Shown: positions 1 through 8,956 of the stretch, in pieces
Layout: every line of letters begins with the position of its first letter
Numbering within the stretch: the first letter of the stretch is position 1
Source of the DNA: Burkholderiales bacterium
GTDB taxonomy: Bacteria; Pseudomonadota; Gammaproteobacteria; Burkholderiales; Casimicrobiaceae
Direction of reading: 5' to 3'
Assembly: GCA_025927765.1 (NCBI GenBank)
Contig: JAICKU010000001.1
Location: forward strand, 62,001-126,000
DNA length: 64,000 nt
The notes under the pieces: model-generated
Database searches by the model: none
Seen by the model: the letters and a program-made list of their open reading frames with translations, nothing else
What the model was told of the DNA's origin: nothing
Program-made: the position numbers and the translations under genes

Positions 1-1
1 G

Positions 2-772
2 ACGGATCGGATCGTCGTGGTGACCGGCGCGAGCAAGGGCATCGGGTTCGCGTGCGCGGACGCGTTCGCGCGGCAAGGCGCGCGCGTCGCGCTGGTTTCG
101 CGCAGCCGCGCGAACCTCGACGGGGCGCTCGCGAAGATGCGCCATTTCACGCATCGTCCGCTGGCGTTCGCAGCCGATCTCAGCGATGCGCCACAGGCGC
201 TCGCGATGGTCGACGCGGTCGAGTCGCAGGTCGGACCGATCGACGTGCTCGTGAACTCGGCGGGTGCTGCGAAGCGTTCGCCGCCGGCCGAGCTTTCGGC
301 GAAGGCGTGGCACGACGCCATGGACGCCAAATTCTTCAGCTACATCCATCCGCTCGACGCGATCGTCAAGCGCATGGGCGCACGCGGCCACGGCGCGATC
401 GTCAACATCATCGGACAGGGCGGCAAGGTCGCGAATCCCGTGCATCTGCCCGGCGGCGCGGCGAATGCGGCGCTGATGCTGGCGACCGCAGGGTTGGCGG
501 CAGCGTATGGGCCGAACGGCGTGCGCGTGAACGCGATCAATCCCGGGGGCACGCTCACCGGTCGCGTGCAGGAAGGGCTTGCTGCGGAGGCGAGGATGAC
601 GGGCATGACGCCCGACGACCTGCTCGAGCGGCAGCAGGCGCGCATTCCGCTGCGCAGGCTCGGCACGCCGGAAGAGGTGGCGGAGCTTGCGCTCTTCCTC
701 GCGTCGCCGCGCGCGAGCTACATCACCGGGGCGATCGTGCCGATGGACGGCGGCGCCGCCGCCGTCATCTGA
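2..772 (+). CDS. SDR-family protein, 5' end outside window, catalytic residues missing
   Basis: Short-chain dehydrogenase/reductase fold. The reading frame is open to the window edge (residues TDRIVVVTGASKGIG), so the true start lies upstream. The N-terminal Rossmann motif TGASKGIG and the NSAG motif are intact, and the C-terminal end (ITGAIVPMDGG) is typical of the family. Unusually, the active-site region does not carry the usual Ser-Tyr-Lys: the serine strand reads IVNIIGQGG, and where YxxxK is expected the sequence is GGAAN. It may therefore bind NAD(P) without classical dehydrogenase chemistry, or use other residues. The stop codon lies inside a perfect palindrome shared with the convergent lipoprotein gene. 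Family assignment is firm; substrate is unknown. Confidence 0.85.
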   Translation, partial: TDRIVVVTGASKGIGFACADAFARQGARVALVSRSRANLDGALAKMRHFTHRPLAFAADLSDAPQALAMVDAVESQVGPIDVLVNSAGAAKRSPPAELSAKAWHDAMDAKFFSYIHPLDAIVKRMGARGHGAIVNIIGQGGKVANPVHLPGGAANAALMLATAGLAAAYGPNGVRVNAINPGGTLTGRVQEGLAAEARMTGMTPDDLLERQQARIPLRRLGTPEEVAELALFLASPRASYITGAIVPMDGGAAAVI

Positions 773-799
773 AAAGCAGGGTCGGACCCTGCTTTTCAG
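769..799. repeat. Perfect palindrome with AGGGTC-N-GACCCT core, supplies two stop codons
   Basis: Two 15-base arms (left arm CTGAAAAGCAGGGTC) are perfect reverse complements around one central base at 784. The TGA at 770-772 ends the SDR gene, and the mirror TGA on the other strand (796-798) ends the lipoprotein gene. The same core recurs at 8957-8973, 47707-47741 and 51109-51121. Transcripts from either side would fold into a long hairpin, so it may act as a bidirectional terminator, but the recurrence points to a dispersed REP-like element. Confidence 0.85.
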
Positions 800-1035
800 T
801 TGCCGGGCTTCTTGCCGAGCACGCTGCCCATCGGCCGGTTGACCGGATTCACGATGTCGCCGCCGCTGTGCACTTCGATGTTCTCCGCCGCGTAGTCCTT
901 CACGGCGATGTTGCTGCCCGTGCGGTAGAACTTCTGCTCGCGAACCTCGGACGTCTTGTCGGGTGGCAATGGCGCGCATCCGATGCACACGACGAGCGAC
1001 GAAACGATTGCGAGCGGGAAGCCGGGCGCTTTCAT
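796..1035 (-). CDS. Small lipoprotein, paralogue of 1646-1909
   Basis: A 79-residue protein with a short basic start, a hydrophobic stretch (about residues 6-19) and a lipobox-like VVCIGC, predicting lipidation at Cys20. The mature part carries the segment FYRTGSNIAVKDYAAENI followed by DIVNPVNRP, which is repeated almost unchanged in the lipoprotein encoded 0.6 kb away on the same strand. I do not recognise a named family. The two paralogues flank a Tyr-rich exported protein in the same orientation, so they may work at the same envelope site. The stop codon is formed by the palindrome at 769-799. Confidence 0.75.
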   Translation of the reverse strand: MKAPGFPLAIVSSLVVCIGCAPLPPDKTSEVREQKFYRTGSNIAVKDYAAENIEVHSGGDIVNPVNRPMGSVLGKKPGN

Positions 1036-1086
1036 GTTGTTGTTCCCTGGGACGGTGAGCGGTGAGGTTGCAGGAAGGGCCGCGCA

Positions 1087-1395
1087 TCACTCCTGCGGCA
1101 GCAGCCGGGCGAAATCATAATAGTAGTAGTTGTAGATCATCCGGGTCCGATTGACGTAGCGACGCAGTATCGTGGGGCCCTCCGCCGCCGCTTGCCGGAC
1201 GCCGGACTGCAGCGGAGGAAACGCCTCGCGCTGCACGGGGGACGTGTTCGATGCCAGGGGTGCCGACGCTTGCGCCACCACGGCAGGGGCTTCGCGAGCG
1301 GGGGGCGCGACCTCCGCATCCCCGGCATAACACGACGTGCCAACGCACGCGAAGACCAGCGCCGCGACGGCAAATGTTGCGTTGTGGCAGTTCAT
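1087..1395 (-). CDS. Small exported protein with Tyr-rich C-terminus
   Basis: About 102 residues from the ATG at 1395, chosen because GAGGAG sits 5 bases upstream; the frame remains open further upstream but without a ribosome site. The N-terminus has a signal peptide (hydrophobic to about residue 24, likely cut after CYAG or nearby). The middle is rich in Ala and Pro with no obvious fold, and the C-terminus contains YNYYYYDF. No family recognised. It lies between two paralogous small lipoproteins on the same strand, which suggests a shared envelope role, but that is inference. Confidence 0.65.
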   Translation of the reverse strand: MNCHNATFAVAALVFACVGTSCYAGDAEVAPPAREAPAVVAQASAPLASNTSPVQREAFPPLQSGVRQAAAEGPTILRRYVNRTRMIYNYYYYDFARLLPQE

Positions 1396-1608
1396 GATGT
1401 CTCCTCGGGTGAATCGTTTTCGCGGCGCCTCGTTGACGCGCACGACGGTCGGCGATGGCGCAGCATGGATCGCACGATCGTCGGGGTACCGAGTCCCATC
1501 GCCGAACGGCGACACGCCGCTGTTATGCGCGCAGCGGCGTGCCGCAACAATCCGCAGGATCGGTTAGGGCGAGCGGGTTAAGTCGCTCGCGTGATGACGC
1601 GCGAGTTT

Positions 1609-1626
1609 CGGCGCCGAAAGGCGCCG
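1609..1626 (-). terminator. Hairpin with 7-bp GC stem downstream of lipoprotein gene
   Basis: CGGCGCC and GGCGCCG pair around the four-base loop GAAA. It lies 20 bases beyond the stop of the lipoprotein gene at 1646-1909. There is no U-run after it on the minus strand, so an intrinsic terminator is possible but not proven; it could be an mRNA 3'-end stabiliser. Confidence 0.4.
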
Positions 1627-1645
1627 CGTGTCGTCGCGGTTCGAA

Positions 1646-1909
1646 TCAGCCGCCGGGCCGGTTGAGCAGCGGCGCGCCGTTCAGCGGCCGATTGACGGGA
1701 TTGACGATGTCGGGAGGTGCGACGTCGATGTTGGCCGCGCCGTAGTCCTTGACCGGGATGTTGCTTCCGGTGCGATAGAAACGCGGCGAATACGAATCGG
1801 CGTCGGCGGTCGTTTCCGGCGCGGCGCAGCCGCCGCAGCCGGCAATGACTGCGACGGCAACGATCGACGCGCGGGTTCGTTGCACGAAACTGCGGCTGGA
1901 GTCGCTCAT
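1646..1909 (-). CDS. Small lipoprotein, paralogue of 796-1035
   Basis: An 87-residue protein preceded by GGAGG eight or nine bases before the ATG. A basic N-terminus, a hydrophobic segment (about 14-24) and VIAGC give a predicted lipidated Cys25. The mature part contains FYRTGSNIPVKDYGAANI and DIVNPVNRPLNG, matching the paralogue at 796-1035 over its whole conserved core, while the linker between lipobox and core is unrelated. Function unknown. The conserved core in two neighbouring copies suggests a defined binding role rather than filler. Confidence 0.75.
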   Translation of the reverse strand: MSDSSRSFVQRTRASIVAVAVIAGCGGCAAPETTADADSYSPRFYRTGSNIPVKDYGAANIDVAPPDIVNPVNRPLNGAPLLNRPGG

Positions 1910-2052
1910 GGCCGAATCCTCCCGCGACGATCATCCGCCGATCGGCGCCGGGGCGCAATGCAGCTCATCGCGAACCGCGGTGCCGTTCGGGTTAGCCCGT
2001 TCGGAGGAGGCACCCCGCCATGCCTTGACAACCGTTCGATGGCCATCGCCAA

Positions 2053-3141
2053 ATGTCCACCGAGTGCGGGCGCCCCGGTTCCACCCAAGACGCGATTCCC
2101 TTGTCACGACGACTTCTATCGCGGTTGATCGTCGCGTTTGGCACGTGCGGCGTGGCGGTGGGGCTCGTGCTGCTCCCGGGTGTGTCCGCCGCGCAGTTGC
2201 TGCTCGCCGTGAGCGACGGCGCGGACGTGTACGGCGAGGTCGCGAACGAGATCGCGCGCCGCGTGCGCATCGGCGATTCGCAGCTGCAGATCGACGTCGC
2301 CGGCGCACAGGCAGCGGCCACGATGGACGCCGAGCGGCTTCGCCGCTACCGGCTCGTGATCACCATCGGTGCCGCGGCGGCGCGCGCGCTCGCGCTGCCG
2401 GCGGCGACGCCACGCAGACGCCCGCCGACGCTGGCGCTGCTGATTCCGCGCAATCGCATCGACGAATTCGTGCCGCATGCAGCGGGGGAACGCGATGGAA
2501 CCTTCTCCGCCATCTTCATCGAGCAGCCGCTCGCGCGACAGCTCGACCTCGTCGCGCTCGCGTTGCCTGCCAGAACCCGCGTGGGCGTTCTGCTCGGGCC
2601 GGCGTCGGCCGCCTCGGTGCCGGAGCTCGACGAGGTCGCGCGCGCGCTTCAACTCGACGTACGCATTGCCGAAGCGAGGGATGCCACGGCCGTCTACCCG
2701 GCGTTGCAGCGGGTGCTGCTCGAAAGCGACGTGTTGCTCGCACTGCCGGACAACTTGGCGGTCAATGCGGCGACGATTCGCAGCGTGCTCGTCGCCAGTC
2801 ATCGTGCGCAGGTGCCGGTGATCGGCTTTTCGCAGGCGCTCGTCGATGCCGGCGCGCTGCTCGCCGTCTACTCGACGCCGCAGCAGTACGCGCGGCAGGC
2901 CGCGGAGATCGCGCTGCGCGTACTCCGCGCCGAAGGCGCCGTCCTGCCGCGGCCGCAATATCCGCGCTACTTCACCGTCGGCGTGAACTTCCTCGCGGCG
3001 CACGTGATCGGGCTCGCCGTCGACGACGAATCCACGCTCGCCGCCCAACTCGCCGCACGCGCGCGAGAGCGCGAGAAGGAGCGTGATCGCGAGGCATCGC
3101 GAACGGCGGCGAAGCATGCAGACGGCTCGGGTTCGCCGTGA
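2053..3141 (+). CDS. Periplasmic binding protein (ABC_sub_bind-like), partner of the downstream kinase
   Basis: About 362 residues, matching the ABC_sub_bind (PF04392) type of solute-binding protein. A signal peptide (about residues 18-48, ending VSAAQ) is preceded by 16 extra residues, so a TTG at 2101 may be the real start; neither start has a clear ribosome site. Two lobes are visible: an N-terminal one (LLLAVSDGADVYGEVANEI) and a later one with VPVIGFSQALVDAGALLAVY, which is typical of this family. The charged C-terminus (REREKERDREAS) is unusual. No ABC permease or ATPase follows. Instead the next gene, overlapping by four bases, is a sensor kinase. I infer that it loads a ligand signal onto the kinase or was recruited as a periplasmic co-sensor. 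Confidence 0.75.
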   Translation: MSTECGRPGSTQDAIPLSRRLLSRLIVAFGTCGVAVGLVLLPGVSAAQLLLAVSDGADVYGEVANEIARRVRIGDSQLQIDVAGAQAAATMDAERLRRYRLVITIGAAAARALALPAATPRRRPPTLALLIPRNRIDEFVPHAAGERDGTFSAIFIEQPLARQLDLVALALPARTRVGVLLGPASAASVPELDEVARALQLDVRIAEARDATAVYPALQRVLLESDVLLALPDNLAVNAATIRSVLVASHRAQVPVIGFSQALVDAGALLAVYSTPQQYARQAAEIALRVLRAEGAVLPRPQYPRYFTVGVNFLAAHVIGLAVDDESTLAAQLAARAREREKERDREASRTAAKHADGSGSP

Positions 3142-5033
3142 AGCACTGGGGCATCCGCGCCCGCGTGCTCGTCCTGGCACTCGCCCCGGGTGCGCTGATC
3201 CTGTTCACGCTGCTGATCTACTTCACGTACGTGCGCATCGCGGAAGTGGACGCGGCGCTCGCACGGCAGGGCGTGTCGATCGCGCGCCCGCTCGCGTCGG
3301 CCACCGAGTTCGCGCTGTTCGCCGGCGACCGCGCAACCCTGCAACGACTCGCCGACAGCGCGGCGCGCGAGGCCAACGTCGCGACCATCCACATCCGCGA
3401 TGCGGCCGGCCGCGAAGTCGCGCGGAGCAGGGGCGAGCAGGCGACGCGCGATTCGACGCCGCTCGTCGAATTCACGCATCCCGTGGTCGAGACCCAGCTC
3501 GCCGGCGACATCCCGGAGCGACTGCACGTGCCCGATGCCAGCCCGATCGGCGAAATCGTCGTCAGCATGTCGCGGCATGCCGCCGAAGCGCAGCAGCGGC
3601 GGTTGCTCGCGATCGGGCTCGTGCTCGGGTTCACTTGCATGATCGGTGCGGTATTGCTCGCGATGGTGATCGGCAACGGCGTCGTGCGACCGATCAGGGG
3701 GCTCGCGCGGGCGATGCGCGAGGTGGGCGCGGGTCGCCGCGTCGCACCGCTCGACGTGTCGGGAGGGGGCGAGTTGCGCGAGCTCTCCGCGGGATTCAAC
3801 GACATGGTGGCGCGTCTGCAGGCGGGGACCGACGAGTTGCAGGCGCGCATCGCCATCGCGACGCGCGAGGTCAGTGCGCAACGTGACGCCGCGCAGGCGG
3901 CAACCGACGCGAAATCACGCTTCATCGCTGCCGCCAGTCACGATCTGCGGCAGCCGTTGCACGCGATCGGCATGTTCACGGCGGCGCTCGAGCGGCGCAC
4001 TGCGGATGCGCGCGTACGCGACGTCGTAGGCGAGCTCGCGCAGGCGGTGGCCGTGATGGACCGGCTGTTCGACGCGCTGCTCGACGTGTCGAAGCTCGAC
4101 GCGGCCGCGCAGGAGGTCGCGCCGAAGCACGTGCGCGTCGCTGATCTTTTCGCCCAGCTCGAATCCGAGCATCTCGAGGCCGCAGCGCACAAGGACATTT
4201 CGCTGCGATTCCGCCCGACGTCGCTCGTCGTCGTGACCGACGAGCTGCTGCTGCACCGGCTGCTCGGCAACCTCGTCGCGAACGCGATCCGCTATACGAA
4301 CGAGGGCAGCGTCCTCGTCGCTGCACGGCGCCGCGGCGATGCCGTGCGCATCGAGGTGCGCGACAGCGGCATCGGCATTTCGCCCGAGCATCAGGAGGCG
4401 ATCTTCGACGAGTTCTACCAGGTCGCCAACCCGGCGCGCGATCGCCGGCTCGGCCTCGGGCTCGGCCTTGCGATCGTTGCGCGCATCGCCCGGCTGCTTC
4501 GCACCGAAGTCCGTGTACGCTCTGCACCCGGCCGGGGCTCGACGTTCTTCCTGCAACAACCGCTTGCGCCGGAGGGGGATGTGGCGCCGATGGCGCAGCG
4601 GTCGCGTGCGACGGTGTCCGAGGACGGCGAGGCCGCCTTGTCCGTGCTGATCGTCGACGACGATCCGATTGCGTTGTCCGGGAGCCGCGTTTTGCTGGAA
4701 GAACTGGGATGCAGCGTGACCACGGCCACCGACGCGGCGAGCGCGCAATCGGCGATCGAGCGCCTCGGCAGCGCGCCGGTGCTCGTGCTGTGCGACCTCT
4801 GGCTTTCCGACGATCGCAGCGGCATGGGCGTGCTGCAGCGCCTGCGCCGCCTCGCCCGCGCGCCGGTGTACGGTGTGCTCGTCTCGGGCGATACGCGGCC
4901 CGAAACGATCCAGCTCGCGCGCGATGCGGGCTTCGCGTTGCTGCACAAGCCGGTTTCGCCGGCGCGCATGCGTGCGATCGTGATGCAGTTCGCAGCGCGC
5001 GGCCGCGCGCTTGCCATCGAGCCGGCGCCATGA
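3138..5033 (+). CDS. Hybrid sensor histidine kinase with C-terminal receiver
   Basis: A 631-residue inner-membrane kinase from a GTG that overlaps the binding-protein stop (GTGA). Order: TM1 (about 10-31), periplasmic sensor region (about 32-153), TM2 (about 155-178), HAMP (to about 230), HisKA with phospho-acceptor His268 in ASHDLRQPLHA, HATPase with N-box NLVANAIRYTNEG, G1 DSGIGIS and G2 GLGLGLAIV, then a receiver starting SVLIVDDDP with likely Asp553 in LCDLWLSDD. The ASHDLRQPL H-box is typical of hybrid kinases paired with NarL/FixJ regulators, and one overlaps its stop. The ligand is unknown; the upstream binding protein is the natural candidate sensor partner. Confidence 0.93.
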   Translation: MKHWGIRARVLVLALAPGALILFTLLIYFTYVRIAEVDAALARQGVSIARPLASATEFALFAGDRATLQRLADSAAREANVATIHIRDAAGREVARSRGEQATRDSTPLVEFTHPVVETQLAGDIPERLHVPDASPIGEIVVSMSRHAAEAQQRRLLAIGLVLGFTCMIGAVLLAMVIGNGVVRPIRGLARAMREVGAGRRVAPLDVSGGGELRELSAGFNDMVARLQAGTDELQARIAIATREVSAQRDAAQAATDAKSRFIAAASHDLRQPLHAIGMFTAALERRTADARVRDVVGELAQAVAVMDRLFDALLDVSKLDAAAQEVAPKHVRVADLFAQLESEHLEAAAHKDISLRFRPTSLVVVTDELLLHRLLGNLVANAIRYTNEGSVLVAARRRGDAVRIEVRDSGIGISPEHQEAIFDEFYQVANPARDRRLGLGLGLAIVARIARLLRTEVRVRSAPGRGSTFFLQQPLAPEGDVAPMAQRSRATVSEDGEAALSVLIVDDDPIALSGSRVLLEELGCSVTTATDAASAQSAIERLGSAPVLVLCDLWLSDDRSGMGVLQRLRRLARAPVYGVLVSGDTRPETIQLARDAGFALLHKPVSPARMRAIVMQFAARGRALAIEPAP

Positions 5034-5728
5034 AGATCCTGGTGGCCGACGATCACGCATTGATTCGCGCAGGCTTGCGCGCCGAGCTGGCGACGCTCGA
5101 CGGCGGGGCCGAGTTCGTCGAGGCATGGGACGAAGGGACGCTTCGCGCGATGTTCGAGCGGCACCCGGACCTCGAGCTCGCGATCGTCGATTTGACGATG
5201 CCCGGCATGCAGCGCGACGCGACGATTGCGTCGTTGCGCGAGCAATACCCGGCGATTCCGATCATCGTGCTCTCGGGAGGCGATCCGCACGTCGAGGCGA
5301 AAGCCGTGCTGCAGGCGGGTGCGTCGGGGTTCATTTCCAAGACCGGCATGTCGCAGGTGATGCTGCACGCGATTCGCCTCGTGCTTGCCGGCGGGCAGTA
5401 TCTGCCGCCCGAGCTCATTCTCGAGCCCGAGGATCGCGCGTTGCCGGTGCCGGGATCGATGGCTGCCGACCACGCTGCAGCGAGCGTCACGGCGGCCGAG
5501 CTGGCGCATGCGGCGGGACGCCTGAGCGAACGGCAGCGCCAGGTGTTCGCGCTGCTGGCCGAGGGTCTTTCGAACAAGGCGATCGCGCGGCGGCTGGACA
5601 TCACCGAGGGGACGGTCAAGACGCACGTCGCGACGATCTTCGACGTGTTCAACGTGCACAATCGCGTCGCCGCGGTCGCCGCGGCGCGTGCACTCTCGTC
5701 GAAGCCCGGCAGGCCGCAGGAGTCCTGA
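5030..5728 (+). CDS. NarL/FixJ-type response regulator, LuxR HTH
   Basis: A 232-residue regulator from the ATG at 5030, overlapping the kinase stop by four bases. The N-terminal receiver ([15 protein letters not shown]) has phospho-acceptor Asp54 in [10 protein letters not shown] and a conserved Lys in FISKTG. The C-terminal LuxR-type helix-turn-helix runs from about 160 to 220 ([19 protein letters not shown], then [20 protein letters not shown]). It completes the three-gene module binding protein, hybrid kinase, regulator. Its targets are not obvious; the UbiD gene only four bases downstream is probably cotranscribed. Confidence 0.93.
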   Translation: MKILVADDHALIRAGLRAELATLDGGAEFVEAWDEGTLRAMFERHPDLELAIVDLTMPGMQRDATIASLREQYPAIPIIVLSGGDPHVEAKAVLQAGASGFISKTGMSQVMLHAIRLVLAGGQYLPPELILEPEDRALPVPGSMAADHAAASVTAAELAHAAGRLSERQRQVFALLAEGLSNKAIARRLDITEGTVKTHVATIFDVFNVHNRVAAVAAARALSSKPGRPQES

Positions 5729-5732
5729 CTCG

Positions 5733-7262
5733 ATGGCCTATCGCGATTTGCGCGAGTTCATCGCGCAACTCGAGGCGAGCGGCGATCTCGTGCGCGTGCG
5801 CGACGTCGTCGATCCGAATCTCGAGATGACGGCGCTGTGCGATCGTGCGCTGCGCGCGCAGGGGCCGGCGTTGCTGTTCGAGCATCCGAAGGGCGATTGC
5901 CGCGGGCCGAACGGGGACGTGATCCCCGTCCTCGGCAATCTGTTCGGCACGCCGCAACGCGTCGCGAGGGCGATGGGCGTCGACAGCGACGATTGGCAGA
6001 ACTCGCTGCGCGATGTCGGCCGCCTGCTCGGATTCCTCAGGGAGCCGGAGCCGCCGAAGGGTCTCGTCGACGCGTGGCGCACCACGCGTCCGCTGCTGAT
6101 GAAGGTGATGGACATGGCGCCTAAGGAGCGGCGCGGCGGCGCATGCCAGGACGCGGTGTGGGAGCGCGACGACGTCGATCTCGCGCGCCTGCCGGTCCAG
6201 ACCTGCTGGCCCGGCGATGCGGGACCGCTGATCACGTGGGGACTCACCGTTACGCGCGGTCCGCACAAGAAGCGCCAGAACCTTGGGATCTATCGCCAGC
6301 AGGTGATCGGGCGCAACAAGCTCATCATGCGCTGGCTCGCGCACCGCGGCGGCGCACTGGACTTTCGCGACTACGCGCTGGCATCGCCGGGTGCGCCGTT
6401 TCCGATCGCCGTCGCGCTCGGCGCCGATCCCGCGACGATCCTCGGTGCCGTCACGCCGGTGCCGGACACGCTGTCCGAATATCAATTCGCCGGATTGCTG
6501 CGCGGCAGCCGTACCGAGATCGTCAAGTGCATCACGCACGACCTGCAGGTGCCCGCGTCCGCGGAGATCGTGCTCGAAGGGTTCATCCATCCGGATACGC
6601 ACGATCCGAGCGGCTACGAGACCGCGCTCGAAGGACCGTTCGGCGATCACACCGGCTACTACAACGAGGTCGAGCGCTTTCCGGTGTTGACGATCGAGCG
6701 CATCACGCTGCGTCGCGATCCGATCTACCACTCGACGTACACCGGCAAGCCGCCCGACGAGCCGGCGATGCTCGGTGTCGCGCTGAACGAAGTGTTCGTG
6801 CCGCTGTTGCAGAAGCAGTATCCTGAGATCGCCGACTTCTACCTGCCGCCCGAAGGCTGCAGCTACCGGCTCGCGGTCGTGTCGATGAAGAAGCAGTACG
6901 CCGGGCACGCGAAGCGCGTGATGTTCGGCGTGTGGAGCTTCCTGCGCCAGTTCATGTACACGAAGATGATCGTCGTTACCGACGACGACGTGAACGTGCG
7001 CGACTGGAAGGAAGTCGTGTGGGCGCTCACGACGCGCGTCGATTTCGCGCGCGACACGCTGATCGTGCCGAACACCCCGATCGACTATCTCGACTTCGCG
7101 TCGCCCGTCGCGGGTCTCGGCAGCAAGATGGGCATCGACGCGACGAACAAGTGGCCCGCCGAGACGACGCGTACGTGGGGCCGGCCGATCGAGATGGATC
7201 CGGCGGTGACGGCGCGCGTCGAGGCGATCTGGCGCGAACTGACGCCGGGACGCGCACGTTGA
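5733..7262 (+). CDS. ubiD: UbiD-family prenylated-FMN decarboxylase
   Basis: 509 residues, the normal length for 3-octaprenyl-4-hydroxybenzoate carboxy-lyase. The ATG at 5733 follows an AGGAG site overlapping the end of the regulator gene. Family landmarks are present: the cofactor-binding NLGIYR motif near residue 187, [12 protein letters not shown] near 300, and the C-terminal [13 protein letters not shown]. UbiD removes the carboxyl group from 4-hydroxy-3-polyprenylbenzoate in ubiquinone synthesis and needs prenylated FMN made by UbiX; ubiX is not in the window. Other UbiD-family members decarboxylate aromatic acids in catabolism, and the position after a two-component system leaves that possibility open. 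Confidence 0.88.
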   Translation: MAYRDLREFIAQLEASGDLVRVRDVVDPNLEMTALCDRALRAQGPALLFEHPKGDCRGPNGDVIPVLGNLFGTPQRVARAMGVDSDDWQNSLRDVGRLLGFLREPEPPKGLVDAWRTTRPLLMKVMDMAPKERRGGACQDAVWERDDVDLARLPVQTCWPGDAGPLITWGLTVTRGPHKKRQNLGIYRQQVIGRNKLIMRWLAHRGGALDFRDYALASPGAPFPIAVALGADPATILGAVTPVPDTLSEYQFAGLLRGSRTEIVKCITHDLQVPASAEIVLEGFIHPDTHDPSGYETALEGPFGDHTGYYNEVERFPVLTIERITLRRDPIYHSTYTGKPPDEPAMLGVALNEVFVPLLQKQYPEIADFYLPPEGCSYRLAVVSMKKQYAGHAKRVMFGVWSFLRQFMYTKMIVVTDDDVNVRDWKEVVWALTTRVDFARDTLIVPNTPIDYLDFASPVAGLGSKMGIDATNKWPAETTRTWGRPIEMDPAVTARVEAIWRELTPGRAR

Positions 7263-7481
7263 CTCGCCCGTGCAATCATCTGTTCCTGCTTGCGGTCAGT
7301 GCTGCGTTGTCCCTGGAACCCGCTCGATCTTCCGGATCGCCGGCACCGGACCGTCACCGATCGACGGTGCGATCACCGTGATCGGCGATCGCGTTACGGG
7401 TTGCGCAACGCGACGTGTGCGGACGCGCCGATGGGCGGCATCGCGCCCGGCCCGCGACGATGCATCGCGGGCAGTGCACGG

Positions 7482-7781
7482 TCAGCGCCGATTGACGAGC
7501 AATCCCAGCACGAAGCCCGCCGCCGCCGCCGCGCCGATCGACACCCACGGATTGTCGTGCACGTAATCGTCGGTGTAGCGCGCCGCGGCCTTCGCCCGGT
7601 CCATCGCCTCACCCTCGAGCTCCTGCAGCCGGAGCTTCGCGCCAAGCAGCTTGGCTTCGACCTGGGCGCGCAGGTCCTTCGCGCGCTCGCCGGTTTCATT
7701 GCCGGCGCGGCGAAGCAAATCCTCGGCTTCGGTCAGCATGGCGGAAAAATCGTCGAGCAGCGATTCGCGTGAGATTTCCAT
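7482..7781 (-). CDS. DUF883 family (ElaB/YqjD-like) membrane-anchored protein
   Basis: 99 residues with a strong site (AAGGAG) before the ATG. The protein is a long charged amphipathic helix (about 1-75), then the conserved DDYVHDNPWVSIG motif and a Gly/Ala-rich C-terminal membrane helix (about 80-96) ending in NRR. This is the hallmark of DUF883 proteins such as E. coli YqjD and ElaB, which bind inactive ribosomes at the inner membrane in stationary phase. The 219 bases between it and ubiD hold no gene that I can support. Confidence 0.88.
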   Translation of the reverse strand: MEISRESLLDDFSAMLTEAEDLLRRAGNETGERAKDLRAQVEAKLLGAKLRLQELEGEAMDRAKAAARYTDDYVHDNPWVSIGAAAAAGFVLGLLVNRR

Positions 7782-7931
7782 CGTCGGCTCCTTGCGGGGA
7801 TGCGTGGGTGCTTCGTCGGTGCGCGAAACGGCAGCTGCCGGCGCCGCGGGTCGCCATTATAGCGGCGCGCAAGGCTTGCGTTGACGCGGCCGGGGTGCTT
7901 TGATCGCACTCGCCTTGCCCGGAGTCAGCTC

Positions 7932-8408
7932 ATGCCTGCGCTTCGCCTGCCCGCCCTCGATCCCGACACGGTTACCGTTCGCCGCGGCTCGGGCTACCCC
8001 GAGCCGTTCCGCTCACGCATGGGCGATCGCACCAAGCGGCGCCTCGGCGACGCCTGCGGTCTCACGCGCTTCGGCGTCAACCTCGTGACGCTCGGCCCCG
8101 GCGGCCAATCCGCGCTGCGGCACTGGCACACCGAAGAGGACGAGTTCGTCTACGTGCTGGAAGGCGAAGTGGTACTCATCACCGACGAAGGCGAGCAGGT
8201 GCTGCGTGCGGGCGATTGCGCCGGCTACCCGGCGGGCAAGGCCGACGCGCATCACTTCATCAATCGGAGCACCGCCCCGGCACGCTACCTCGAAGTGGGC
8301 AATCGCGATCCGGCCGATCGCGCAACCTATCCCGACGACGACGTTCAATACAGCACGGACGCGCAAGGCGCTGCTCGCTACGCGCACAAGGACGGGCGCG
8401 CATACTAG
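7932..8408 (+). CDS. Cupin-domain protein
   Basis: 158 residues from the ATG at 7932, preceded by GGAG. A single small cupin barrel is visible: motif 1 HWHTEEDEFVYVLEGE supplies two His and a Glu, and motif 2 CAGYPAGKADAHHFIN supplies the third His, so a divalent metal is probably bound. A C-terminal tail (about residues 120-158) follows the barrel. Proteins of this type often bind sugars or small acids, but nothing in the sequence identifies the ligand. It appears to be a single-gene unit. Confidence 0.8.
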   Translation: MPALRLPALDPDTVTVRRGSGYPEPFRSRMGDRTKRRLGDACGLTRFGVNLVTLGPGGQSALRHWHTEEDEFVYVLEGEVVLITDEGEQVLRAGDCAGYPAGKADAHHFINRSTAPARYLEVGNRDPADRATYPDDDVQYSTDAQGAARYAHKDGRAY

Positions 8409-8545
8409 GCATCGACGTTTGCATCCTGCGGCACGGAGCGCACGTTCCGTCGCACGCGGCTTGAGGGTGCCTGCAGGGCGCCCCATCTTGTCGAACGGGC
8501 CCACGAACGCGATGGGCAGGTGGTATCGGAAGAACGGAGATCGCC

Positions 8546-8950
8546 ATGGCTGACTATCCCGCTCCTGTGGTCCAATCCCGGCAGCCGCCGGTCAACGCCA
8601 CGCTGATCGTCTACGCGCTGTTCGCAATCGCGGCCCTCGCCGGCATCGTGGGTCACGGCCTGCTCGTAGGCGCGCCGCTCTTCACGATCCTCGGCATCAT
8701 CGGTGTGATCATCGCCTACGCCTCGCGCGGCGATGCGCGCGGCACGTGGCTCGAATCGCACGTGAACTGGCTGATCCGCACGTTCTGGTGGTCTCTGCTG
8801 TGGAACTGGATCGGCTGGCTCATCGCGCTGTCGCTGATCGGCATTCCACTCGCGTGGGCGATCTGGCTCGCGACGACGATCTGGGTGCTCTATCGCGTGG
8901 TGAAGGGTTACCTGCGCTTCCATCAGAGCCAGCCGGTCGGCGGCTGGTGA
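8546..8950 (+). CDS. DUF4870-like small membrane protein
   Basis: 134 residues starting after GGAGATCGCC. Three or four hydrophobic segments are visible (about 19-40, 43-60, 75-98, 100-116), and the GIPLAWAIWLATTIWVLYRVVKGY segment is characteristic of DUF4870-type membrane proteins. Function unknown in the family. The gene is convergent with dacB and the gap between them carries the second copy of the AGGGTC palindrome. Confidence 0.75.
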   Translation: MADYPAPVVQSRQPPVNATLIVYALFAIAALAGIVGHGLLVGAPLFTILGIIGVIIAYASRGDARGTWLESHVNWLIRTFWWSLLWNWIGWLIALSLIGIPLAWAIWLATTIWVLYRVVKGYLRFHQSQPVGGW

Positions 8951-8956
8951 TGCAAG

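Noticed and set aside
769-799. Ordinary rho-independent terminator as the full explanation
   Set aside because: It may terminate, but the same core returns at three other places, once inside a coding region, which a simple terminator does not explain.
7263-7481. Small gene between ubiD and the DUF883 gene
   Set aside because: Short open frames exist but lack ribosome sites, motifs and codon pattern; nothing supportable.
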